Positions 1-5,218 of a DNA stretch of 6,845 nucleotides are shown here, piece after piece. The notes beneath the pieces were generated by a model, which did no database searches, had not been told where the DNA came from, and saw only the letters and a list, made by a program, of their open reading frames with translations. Position numbers and translations under genes: made by a program. Location: the NCBI GenBank assembly GCA_007122815.1, contig SKSV01000240.1, positions 1-6,845 of the forward strand. Direction: 5' to 3'. How positions within the stretch are numbered: position 1 is the stretch's first letter; each line of letters opens with the position of its first letter. Source of the stretch: Trueperaceae bacterium (GTDB lineage Bacteria; Deinococcota; Deinococci; Deinococcales; Trueperaceae).

Positions 1-788
1 CCTCCGGGGCTGGCTGCAGGCTGCCGGTTCACTTCCTCTACCGCGTTCTGACCCACGTCGGCGATCCACAGGTCGCCGGTAGCCGCGTCGAAACTGAAGC
101 GCCAGGGGTTGCGCAGCCCGTAGGCCCAGATCTCGTCCCGTGCACCGTCGACGCCCACGAACGGGTTGTCGTGGGGAACCGCGTAGGGCTGTTCTCCGTC
201 GACGTCGAGCCTCAGGATCGCACCGAGCCAGGTGCCGAGGTCCTGACCGGCGTTGAGCGGGTCACCTCCGGAGCCACCGTCGCCCAAGCCCAGGTAGAGG
301 TAACCATCCGGCCCGAAGGAGATCTGGCCACCGTTGTGGTTGCCGTAGGGTTGCTCGAGGGTCAGTACGACGCGCTCCGTGGAGGCGTCGACGCTGGGGG
401 CGGACGGTGGGTCGGCGCGCAGCTCCGACAGCACGGTGTCCCCGCCCAAGTCGGTGTAGTGCACGAACAGCCGGCCGTTCTCGGCGAAGCGCGGATGGAA
501 CGCCAGGCCCAGCAGTCCGCGTTCACCGCTCGACACGGTGCGATCGCTGATGTCGAGGTACGTGCCTTCTGTGACCGCGCCGTCACGCAGCACGCGCACC
601 GTTCCGGGCTGCTCGACGACGAAGAGGCGAGCGCTGCCGTCTCCGGCGTGAGTGACGAAGAGCGGCTGGGTGAACCCGTCGGTCACCAGCTCGAGGCTCT
701 GGGATGAGCCGTTGCTGGGGAAGGTCAGGCAGGCGGTGACGACGGCCACCATGGCGGCGAGCGCGAGTGATCCAGGCAGGTTCGTCAT
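1..788 (-). CDS. PQQ-dependent sugar dehydrogenase (GSDH family), probable lipoprotein, C-terminus outside window
   Basis: The first 262 residues are present; the rest lies beyond the left edge (family members are usually about 350-400 aa). This is a glucose/sorbosone dehydrogenase-type six-bladed propeller that oxidises sugars using PQQ outside the cytoplasm. Visible family motifs are ERGLLGLAFHPRF (89-101), YGNHNGGQISFGPDG (148-162), the acidic glycine-rich stretch GLGDGGSGGD (167-176), GLRNPWRFSFD (224-234) and WIADVGQN (241-248). His151 in NHNGG corresponds to the catalytic His144 of Acinetobacter soluble glucose dehydrogenase, and Arg226-Asn227 to its PQQ-site Arg-Asn pair. Residues 7-19 are hydrophobic and end in a lipobox VTAC with Cys20, so a membrane-anchored lipoprotein is likely, although no Lys/Arg precedes the hydrophobic core. 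The ATG at 788 was chosen for that signal and for the -10 box 7 nt upstream; a GTG at 797 is an alternative. The true substrate cannot be told from sequence. Confidence 0.9.
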   Translation of the reverse strand, partial: MTNLPGSLALAAMVAVVTACLTFPSNGSSQSLELVTDGFTQPLFVTHAGDGSARLFVVEQPGTVRVLRDGAVTEGTYLDISDRTVSSGERGLLGLAFHPRFAENGRLFVHYTDLGGDTVLSELRADPPSAPSVDASTERVVLTLEQPYGNHNGGQISFGPDGYLYLGLGDGGSGGDPLNAGQDLGTWLGAILRLDVDGEQPYAVPHDNPFVGVDGARDEIWAYGLRNPWRFSFDAATGDLWIADVGQNAVEEVNRQPAASPG

Positions 789-826
789 GGCAGGCACGTT
801 AGCGCCCGAGGCGCGGGGTCCCTGCC
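789..826 (-). repeat. Nested inverted repeat between trmH and the sugar dehydrogenase start
   Basis: Read on the minus strand, outer arms GGCAGG (826-821) and CCTGCC (794-789) enclose an inner hairpin GCGCC-TCG-GGCGC (814-802). The outer right arm touches the ATG at 788. With no T tract it is a poor intrinsic terminator; it could be a trmH 3' structure or chance in GC-rich DNA. Confidence 0.35.
796..801 (-). promoter_or_regulatory. Putative -10 box TAACGT of the sugar dehydrogenase (leaderless type)
   Basis: On the minus strand TAACGT (TANNNT pattern) is followed by 7 nt and then the ATG at 788. No Shine-Dalgarno lies in the usual place, so transcription may begin at or next to the start codon. 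No convincing -35 is seen. It would give this gene its own promoter although it lies only 48 bp behind trmH. Confidence 0.4.
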
Positions 827-836
827 GTCCCGCCGA

Positions 837-1553
837 CTAGACCCGCTGACCGCGCGGGCGCTCGACCTCGCGTTCGTCGTCGTGCACCTGGTCCAGCGTC
901 GGGTAACCGCGAGGCAGCCCGCCGCGCTCACCCAGCAGTGGTAGAGCCTGCCCGAGCGCGTCCAGGTGAGCTGCGAGGCGAGGGTAGAGCCAGCGCACCG
1001 TCCGGTCGTTGCGCTCACGCGCGCTCAGGCTAGGGCGGTCGTAGAGGCCCGCCGCGCGGCGCTGGCGTTGCGCCTCGAAGAGGATCACCGCCGCCGCGAC
1101 CGAGACGTTGAGAGAGGGGACCATGCCGAGCATGGGGATGCTCACGTGCGCGTCCGCGGCACCCGCGGCCGCGGCGCTGACGCCCGAGCGCTCGTTGCCG
1201 AACAGCACGCAGGTAGGGAGCGCGTAGTCGACGTCGCGGTAGTCGACCGCCCGGTCGGAGAAGTGTGCCGCAAGCACCTGCATACCCTGGTCGCGCACTT
1301 CGGCCAAGGCGCGCTGGAGGCTGCCGTGCACGCGCAGTTCGACCCACTTCTGGGCGCTCGCGCTCGTGGCGCTGAAGGTGGGCACGCCACCGGTAGGGGT
1401 GACGGCGTGCACGACACCGATGCCGACGGCGTCGGCGCTCCTCAGCATGGCCGAGAGGTTGTGCGGCTTGTAGACGTCCTCGGCGAGGAAGGTGAGGTCG
1501 GGTTGGCGCCGGCGCAGCACCTCGTCGATGCGCTGGAAGCGGCGCTCGGTCAT
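837..1553 (-). CDS. trmH: tRNA (guanosine(18)-2'-O)-methyltransferase TrmH
   Basis: A 238-aa SPOUT-class methyltransferase that transfers a methyl group from S-adenosylmethionine to the 2'-OH of G18 in the tRNA D-loop, acting in the cytoplasm as a dimer. All three family motifs are intact. Motif 1 is KPHNLSAMLRSADAVG (29-44) with Asn32 and the catalytic Arg38. Motif 2 is LFGNERSG (117-124) with Glu121. Motif 3 is IPMLGMVPSLNVSVA (139-153), which forms the SAM-binding knot. The whole protein, including the opening RRRQPDLT and the EAQRQRR stretch after motif 3, resembles E. coli TrmH (229 aa), with a comparable C-terminal extension. The ATG at 1553 gives the family's usual N-terminus and has a TANNNT box 6 nt before it. 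The stop is TAG. It is transcribed away from a tRNA-Leu gene that carries the G18-G19 target. Confidence 0.95.
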   Translation of the reverse strand: MTERRFQRIDEVLRRRQPDLTFLAEDVYKPHNLSAMLRSADAVGIGVVHAVTPTGGVPTFSATSASAQKWVELRVHGSLQRALAEVRDQGMQVLAAHFSDRAVDYRDVDYALPTCVLFGNERSGVSAAAAGAADAHVSIPMLGMVPSLNVSVAAAVILFEAQRQRRAAGLYDRPSLSARERNDRTVRWLYPRLAAHLDALGQALPLLGERGGLPRGYPTLDQVHDDEREVERPRGQRV

Positions 1554-1559
1554 GCGCTC

Positions 1560-1565
1560 AGCCTA
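1560..1565 (-). promoter_or_regulatory. Putative -10 box TAGGCT of trmH (leaderless type)
   Basis: Minus-strand TAGGCT sits 6 nt before the trmH ATG, exactly where a -10 box would put the start of transcription on the A of the ATG. No ribosome binding site is seen between them. A -35 is not recognisable. Support comes from the same arrangement at four other starts in the window. Confidence 0.45.
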
Positions 1566-1612
1566 CCGTCCCTGACGCGCCGCTGTGGTCGCGCCAGGGC
1601 TCGGGGAACGCG

Positions 1613-1640
1613 TTGACAGCTTGTTCCCGCGTGCTACAAT
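1613..1640 (+). promoter_or_regulatory. Strong sigma70-type promoter of the tRNA-Leu gene
   Basis: A perfect -35 TTGACA (1613-1618) and a near-perfect -10 TACAAT (1635-1640) are separated by 16 bp, and TG precedes the -10 by one base (1632-1633, extended -10). Transcription should begin near 1647, leaving a 5' leader of about 50 nt to be removed by RNase P. This is the only textbook -35/-10 pair in the window. Confidence 0.85.
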
Positions 1641-1696
1641 CCATTCTTGCGGTCGCGCTGCGCCACGGCGCGGGATGAGCGCTCCGCAGCCACCAC

Positions 1697-1783
1697 GCCG
1701 AGGTGGCGGAAATGGTAGACGCGCCAGCTTGAGGGGCTGGTGACCGCAAGGTCGTAGGGGTTCAAGTCCCCTCCTCGGCACCA
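1697..1783 (+). tRNA. tRNA-Leu (anticodon GAG), CCA encoded
   Basis: An 87-nt class II tRNA. The acceptor stem is GCCGAGG (1697-1703) with CCTCGGC (1773-1779), discriminator A1780 and an encoded CCA (1781-1783). The D-stem GCG/CGC (1706-1708 with 1720-1722) carries G18-G19 at 1714-1715. The anticodon stem CCAGC/GCTGG encloses the loop TTGAGGG with anticodon GAG (1731-1733), reading CUC and CUU. The long variable arm GACC-GCAA-GGTC is typical of leucine tRNAs, and the T-stem AGGGG/CCCCT encloses TTCAAGT. The gene is divergent from trmH, whose product methylates G18 of tRNAs. Confidence 0.97.
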
Positions 1784-1792
1784 TCGGGTTCA

Positions 1793-1825
1793 GCGAGCGG
1801 CGCCCGCCGGACGGGCGCCGCTCGC
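1793..1825 (+). terminator. Perfect 14-bp hairpin after tRNA-Leu, probable terminator without a T tract
   Basis: GCGAGCGGCGCCCG (1793-1806) and its exact reverse complement (1812-1825) enclose the loop CCGGA. It begins 9 nt after the tRNA CCA. The bases that follow (GCGTCTGGGG) have no run of T, so it is not a classical intrinsic terminator, but its position and strength suggest it ends or protects the tRNA transcript and separates it from the helicase gene. Confidence 0.6.
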
Positions 1826-1851
1826 GCGTCTGGGGCGGGTATGGCGCGTGC

Positions 1852-1857
1852 TAGGGT
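1852..1857 (+). promoter_or_regulatory. Putative -10 box TAGGGT of the helicase gene (leaderless type)
   Basis: TAGGGT lies 5 nt before the GTG at 1863. It fits the TANNNT arrangement seen at the other first genes here and favours 1863 over the upstream GTG at 1848, which would fall before the box. The same bases could instead be read as a weak Shine-Dalgarno (AGGGTG), so the two explanations compete. No clear -35 is visible. Confidence 0.35.
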
Positions 1858-1862
1858 GCGGC

Positions 1863-3431
1863 GTGCCCGCGGCCCGCGTTGCCTTCCCGTTCACCAGCTA
1901 CCGCGAGGGGCAGAGAGAGGCACTCGACGCGGCGCGCGAGGCCTTCGAGGCCGGCGCTCGGGCGGTGGTGATCGAGGCGCCCACTGGCGCCGGGAAGAGC
2001 GCGTTGGCGGTAGCTCTGGCGCAGGAGGCGCGGAGCGCTTTCGTGCTCACCGGCCAGAAGGTGCTGCAGGACCAGTACCAACGCGACTTCGTGGACCTGG
2101 CCGTGCTCAAGGGGCGTGGCACGTACCCGTGTGAGGTGGTACCGCACGCTAGCGCTGCCTTCGCCCCGTGCCTCATGGGTCACGTGTTCCCCGCCTGCGA
2201 CACGTGCGCCTACTACCGCGCCCGCGACGAAGCGCTCGCGGCGCCGGTGGCGCTGATGAACTACGCTGCCTTCCTGCACCAGGTGAACGACGCGGGCGGT
2301 TTCGGACCGCGTGAGCTGCTCGTGCTCGACGAGGCCCACGGCGTCGAGGCGCAGCTGATGCAGTACCTCCACGCGCGCCTCTCGGACGCTCAACTCGAGC
2401 GCGCCGGCGTCGACGAGCGTCTCCCGGCCTTCCTGGACCCGGCGTACGCGATCGACGTTGCGCACGACATGCTGCCTCACCTCGCCTCGCGCCGCGCCGA
2501 GCTGGACGCCGAGATCGGCCACGGGCAGCGGCCGCGCGCTTACGCGCGCCAGGGCGATCTTGCGAAGCTCCAGACGCTCCAGTGGCTAGACGGTCAGGTC
2601 CGCCGCTTGCGTTGGCTGACGGACACGTACGACGCCGGCATGGACTGGGTCTGCGAGCACGGGAACGAGGCCGGCTCAGCCTGGCTGTCTTGGAAGCCCG
2701 TGGAGGTCGGCCCGCTGGCGGAGGAGCTGTTGCTGGGACATGCCGAACGCGCGCTGTTGCTAACCGCGACGGTGCTGGACGAGAGCACCTTCCTGCGCGC
2801 GCTAGGGCTCGCGCCCCGGGACGCCGCGGTGATCCGCGTCGCGAGCACCTTCCCCGTCGCGCAGCGTCCCCTGCTCCTGCGGCCCGTGGCGCGCCTGACG
2901 CGGCATCATCAAGCGCGGGAGCTTCCCCGCTTGATCGCGGAGGTCGCGGCGATCATGGACGATCACGACGCAGAGAAGGGCGTGGTCCACACTCACTCCT
3001 ACCGCATCGCGCAGGCCCTGCGCGCTGGGCTCCCGGAGCGCTTGCGCAAGCGTCTGGTCACGCACGACAGCGCAGAGGGACGTCAGGCAGCTCTGGAGGA
3101 GCACTTCACCAGGCCCGAACCGACGGTGCTCGTCACCCCGTCCATGACCGAAGGCTTAGACCTCGCTGACGACCTCGCGCGCTGGCAGGTCATCTGCAAG
3201 TTGCCCTACCCCTACCTCGGTGACCCACAGGTGGCCGCGCGCCGCGCGCGCGACCCCGGCTGGTACGCCTGGCGCACCGGTCTGACGCTGGTGCAGGCGT
3301 ACGGTCGCGCGGTGCGCAGCCGCGACGACCACGCCGTCACCTACCTGCTGGACGCCGACGCGCCGGCCTTCCTGGAGCGAGAACGCGCGCGACTGCCTGG
3401 GTGGTTCCTGGAGGCCGTGCGCGAGGGTTGA
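1863..3431 (+). CDS. DinG/XPD-like ATP-dependent helicase with Fe-S-type cysteines
   Basis: A superfamily 2 helicase of the Rad3/XPD/DinG group, expected to unwind DNA 5' to 3' in replication or repair. From the GTG at 1863 it has 522 residues. Motifs in order: the N-terminal SYREGQREAL (12-21), Walker A APTGAGKS (39-46), motif Ia LTGQKVLQDQY, then KGRGTYPC (83-90), the cysteines 90, 103, 112 and 115, LMNYAAFL, DEAH (156-159), TAT (301-303), MTEGLDL (428-434) and QAYGRAVR (478-485) with the arginine finger. Four cysteines between Walker A and DEAH are the hallmark of a [4Fe-4S] cluster in this group. It is clearly shorter than E. coli DinG (about 716 aa). The alternative start is GTG 1848 (527 aa). 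It follows the tRNA-Leu hairpin and converges on the acetyltransferase gene. The family is certain; exact orthology to DinG is not. Confidence 0.93.
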   Translation: MPAARVAFPFTSYREGQREALDAAREAFEAGARAVVIEAPTGAGKSALAVALAQEARSAFVLTGQKVLQDQYQRDFVDLAVLKGRGTYPCEVVPHASAAFAPCLMGHVFPACDTCAYYRARDEALAAPVALMNYAAFLHQVNDAGGFGPRELLVLDEAHGVEAQLMQYLHARLSDAQLERAGVDERLPAFLDPAYAIDVAHDMLPHLASRRAELDAEIGHGQRPRAYARQGDLAKLQTLQWLDGQVRRLRWLTDTYDAGMDWVCEHGNEAGSAWLSWKPVEVGPLAEELLLGHAERALLLTATVLDESTFLRALGLAPRDAAVIRVASTFPVAQRPLLLRPVARLTRHHQARELPRLIAEVAAIMDDHDAEKGVVHTHSYRIAQALRAGLPERLRKRLVTHDSAEGRQAALEEHFTRPEPTVLVTPSMTEGLDLADDLARWQVICKLPYPYLGDPQVAARRARDPGWYAWRTGLTLVQAYGRAVRSRDDHAVTYLLDADAPAFLERERARLPGWFLEAVREG

Positions 3432-3457
3432 GGCAGGTAACGGTCGCGCCGCGCTCT

Positions 3458-3488
3458 GAAGCGATCGGCCAGCCTCTAGAAGCGATCG
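3458..3488. repeat. 10-bp direct repeat GAAGCGATCG, period 21
   Basis: Copies at 3458-3467 and 3479-3488. On the minus strand the second covers the last three codons of the acetyltransferase gene (Asp-Arg-Phe) and the first lies seven codons on, in the same frame, after the stop. The 44-bp convergent spacer (3432-3475) otherwise shows only a weak 7-bp stem (3441-3447 with 3461-3467) and no T tract, so no clear terminator was found for either gene. Confidence 0.6.
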
Positions 3489-4648
3489 CGCAGCGAGTGG
3501 TACGGCGTGAGGCCGCCGGAGAGGCTCCCGAGCGCCGAGAGCGCGGCGCGGGATCCCTCCGCCAGGCCTGCCCGGACCACCGCGTCTGGAGTGGCGCCGC
3601 CGCCGAGCAGCAGCGGAAGCGCTCGAACGTCGAGCTCAGCGTCCGGCAGGTCTACGCTCGGCTCGACCCGGCAGCCGTCGCCAGCGGGCGACAACCGCCA
3701 GGTGCCGTCGTTCCACGGCGCCAGCGAGTCGCGCACGCGAAGCGTCAACGCAGGCATGTCGGCGGCCGGATCCAAGCCTGCGAAGGCGCTCTGCAGGTCG
3801 ACGACACGGACCATCCGGGTCGACTGCGTCGGCGTCCTCCACCAGTCCTCCCAGTCCCAGGCCAAGGCGTCGTCAGCGGGGACCTCGAGCTCGATGCGTT
3901 GCACCTGACCCTGGTACGCGCCGAGCAGCGCCAGCACCGCGCGACGCCCTCGGGCGCTGCACCAGAGCGCGGCGAGAACCTCCAGCGTGATGATCTGCGG
4001 GTCTTCCTGCCGTAAGCGCACCACCGCGTAGCCGTCCTCGACCCGGTACGCGGCGCCACGTTCGCCCGGAGGCGGGAGGAGGCCGGCCCAAACGTCCCAA
4101 GGACCCTCGGTGCGTGCGTTCGAGAAGTTCCAAAGGGATGCGCAGCGGAGGTGAAGCGCTTGGAACTCGGCGCGCAAGTCGCCCTTCACCTGCTCCGCGT
4201 CGGGAGGCGCTGGGGGACCCCACCAGCGCGTGCTCACGGCCAGCCGCACCGCGCACGGGAGCGATTGCCAGCCGAGGCGCGCGTAGTAGCGTGGATCGAA
4301 AGGGTAGAGGAGGCTCCAGCCGATGCCGGCGTCGCGCCCGTCGGCGAGGAGCCGCGCGAGGAGCTGGGCCGCCAGCCCCCGTCGGCGCGCCGTGGGCGCG
4401 GTCTGTACGGCAGCGATGCCGAGAAGCGGCTGGGAGGAACCCGCCACGAACGTCTCGAAACGCGGACCCGCCGCGCTCGCCAGCAGCTTCCCGCGCGCGT
4501 CGAAGGCGCCAACGGTGTTGTAGAGACGACCTCGCAGGAGCTCGCGGCCGTCGTCGCCTGGCGGGAAACCCCACGAGTGGTCGCGCAGGGTCTGGTAGTC
4601 GTGCAGGTCGTCCTCGATCAGCGGGCGCACGGTGACGTCTGCGCTCAC
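3476..4648 (-). CDS. Eis-like N-acetyltransferase (GNAT plus SCP2-like C-terminal domain)
   Basis: A 390-aa protein that should transfer acetyl groups from acetyl-CoA to amines. The N-terminal GNAT domain opens with VTVRPLIEDDL (5-15). The acetyl-CoA motif is VQTAPTARRRGLAAQLL (81-97), followed by YPFDPRYYARLGW (115-127), which matches the Eis segment holding the catalytic Tyr (Tyr121 or Tyr122 here). The remainder matches the layout of Eis: a second GNAT-like middle part and an SCP2-type C-terminal domain. The chain ends in Phe, like Eis of Mycobacterium tuberculosis, whose C-terminal carboxylate acts as base. Length is close to Eis (about 400 aa). The GTG at 4648 overlaps the lrp TGA (GTGA), so translation is probably coupled; a 482-residue extension to 4924 would only read lrp in the wrong frame. 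The natural substrate is unknown; aminoglycoside or protein acetylation cannot be inferred. Confidence 0.88.
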   Translation of the reverse strand: MSADVTVRPLIEDDLHDYQTLRDHSWGFPPGDDGRELLRGRLYNTVGAFDARGKLLASAAGPRFETFVAGSSQPLLGIAAVQTAPTARRRGLAAQLLARLLADGRDAGIGWSLLYPFDPRYYARLGWQSLPCAVRLAVSTRWWGPPAPPDAEQVKGDLRAEFQALHLRCASLWNFSNARTEGPWDVWAGLLPPPGERGAAYRVEDGYAVVRLRQEDPQIITLEVLAALWCSARGRRAVLALLGAYQGQVQRIELEVPADDALAWDWEDWWRTPTQSTRMVRVVDLQSAFAGLDPAADMPALTLRVRDSLAPWNDGTWRLSPAGDGCRVEPSVDLPDAELDVRALPLLLGGGATPDAVVRAGLAEGSRAALSALGSLSGGLTPYHSLRDRF

Positions 4649-5118
4649 GCCTCCTCCAGAGGTTCGTTCCAGGGCAGGTGGAGGGGGCGCTCGGCGTTCG
4701 TCCGCAGGACCATCGTCGTCTCGGTGCGTTCGACGCCCTCGAGCATGAAGAGGCGATCGAGGAAGCGGTCGAGGGCGGGCGTGTCGCTCACGAAGACCTT
4801 CGCGACGAAAGCGTAGGTGCCCGCCACGGCGTGCAGTTCGCTGATCTCGGGCAGCCCCAGGAGCCGCTCGACGAGGTCGGCGGCGTGCTTGCGCGGCTGG
4901 GGCGATACCGCCACGAAGGCGCATATGCCCAGCCCCACTGCCTCGGGATCGATGACGGCGCGGTAACCGCGGATCACGCCGGCGGACTCGAGCTTGCGCA
5001 CGCGCTCCCCGATGGCGGGGGCCGATAGCCCGATCGCCTTGGCCATGGCGGCGTGGGTGGCGCGGCCGTCCTCGCGCAGGATCGAGAGTATGCGCATGTC
5101 GATGGCGTCGAAGCTCAT
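4645..5118 (-). CDS. Lrp/AsnC family transcriptional regulator
   Basis: A 157-aa DNA-binding regulator of the feast/famine family, which usually binds amino acids or related small molecules and works as dimers or octamers. The N-terminal winged helix-turn-helix is clear: FDAIDMRILSILREDGR (3-19), then MAKAIGLSAPAIGERVRKLE (25-44), then the signature GVIRGYRAVIDPEAVGLG (47-64). The RAM (ligand-binding and oligomerisation) domain follows from about 66 to 145, including VAGTYAFVAKVFV. The ATG at 5118 gives the standard family N-terminus; a longer frame to 5235 adds a non-conserved Arg/Pro-rich stretch lying in the promoter region. The last base pairs overlap the acetyltransferase start by 4 bp, so the two form an operon. 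A palindrome upstream could be its own operator. The effector and regulon are unknown. Confidence 0.93.
   Translation of the reverse strand: MSFDAIDMRILSILREDGRATHAAMAKAIGLSAPAIGERVRKLESAGVIRGYRAVIDPEAVGLGICAFVAVSPQPRKHAADLVERLLGLPEISELHAVAGTYAFVAKVFVSDTPALDRFLDRLFMLEGVERTETTMVLRTNAERPLHLPWNEPLEEA
4650..4657 (-). promoter_or_regulatory. Shine-Dalgarno GGAGGAGG of the acetyltransferase, inside the lrp 3' end
   Basis: On the minus strand GGAGGAGG ends one base before the GTG at 4648, and its first GGAGG leaves 4 nt of spacing. It also encodes the Glu-Glu pair at the lrp C-terminus. It fixes the start at 4648 and supports reinitiation after lrp. Confidence 0.7.
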
Positions 5119-5125
5119 GTCCCAG

Positions 5126-5131
5126 AGGCTA
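5126..5131 (-). promoter_or_regulatory. Putative -10 box TAGCCT of lrp (leaderless type)
   Basis: On the minus strand TAGCCT is followed by 7 nt and the ATG at 5118. There is no good Shine-Dalgarno in the spacer. A -35 would fall around 5149-5154, touching the left arm of the palindrome at 5154-5169. Confidence 0.45.
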
Positions 5132-5153
5132 CCACCGGGCGGATGGCTCGGCC

Positions 5154-5169
5154 GGAGCGCTCGCGCTCC
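5154..5169. promoter_or_regulatory. 16-bp palindrome in the lrp/phosphodiesterase divergent spacer, possible operator
   Basis: GGAGCGC-TC-GCGCTCC is a perfect inverted repeat with 7-bp arms. It starts 22 bp upstream of the lrp -10 box, where a repressor could block the promoter. Lrp-family genes are often autoregulated from such spacers, which is the reason for the call; binding is not shown and a GC-rich chance palindrome is possible. Confidence 0.4.
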
Positions 5170-5184
5170 AGGGCGTCCGCCCGC

Positions 5185-5201
5185 GGCCAGCCGAGGCCAG
5201 C
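5185..5201. repeat. Tandem GGCCAGC repeat, period 10 bp
   Basis: GGCCAGC occurs at 5185-5191 and 5195-5201, about one DNA helical turn apart, just upstream of the phosphodiesterase -10 box and covering its -35 position. It may be a binding site on one face of the helix, or a coincidence. Confidence 0.4.
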
Positions 5202-5207
5202 GTGCGG

Positions 5208-5213
5208 TACCGT
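5208..5213 (+). promoter_or_regulatory. Putative -10 box TACCGT of the YmdB-like gene (leaderless type)
   Basis: TACCGT ends 5 nt before the ATG at 5219. No Shine-Dalgarno is present in the spacer or just upstream. No -35 is recognised in the GC-rich sequence before it. Confidence 0.4.
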
Positions 5214-5218
5214 GCCGC

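Noticed and set aside
171..707. 178-aa plus-strand open frame at the left end
   Set aside because: Antisense to the sugar dehydrogenase, whose motifs are unmistakable; composition is that of a GC-rich shadow.
966..1616. 216-aa plus-strand open frame opposite trmH
   Set aside because: Arg/Ala/Val/His-rich shadow of trmH with no domain; the minus-strand protein matches TrmH throughout, and the frame runs into the tRNA promoter.
1648..1696. Short ORF or riboswitch in the tRNA leader
   Set aside because: Only a small GCGC-CACG-GCGC hairpin; the segment is explained as the 5' leader removed by RNase P.
1851..2522. 223-aa minus-strand and 195-aa plus-strand (2582-3169) frames inside the helicase
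   Set aside because: No recognisable domains; helicase motifs cover the region in one continuous frame.
3432..3475. Bidirectional terminator in the convergent spacer
   Set aside because: Only a 7-bp stem with a G-T pair and a 13-nt loop, without T or A tracts; not enough to call.
4649..4924. N-terminal extension of the acetyltransferase to an ATG at 4924
   Set aside because: It would read lrp in another frame and add 92 Arg/Pro-rich residues; the GTGA overlap and Shine-Dalgarno place the start at 4648.
4994..5218. Upstream extension of the YmdB-like protein
   Set aside because: It lies opposite lrp and across the divergent promoter; the family begins directly at MRVLFIGD.
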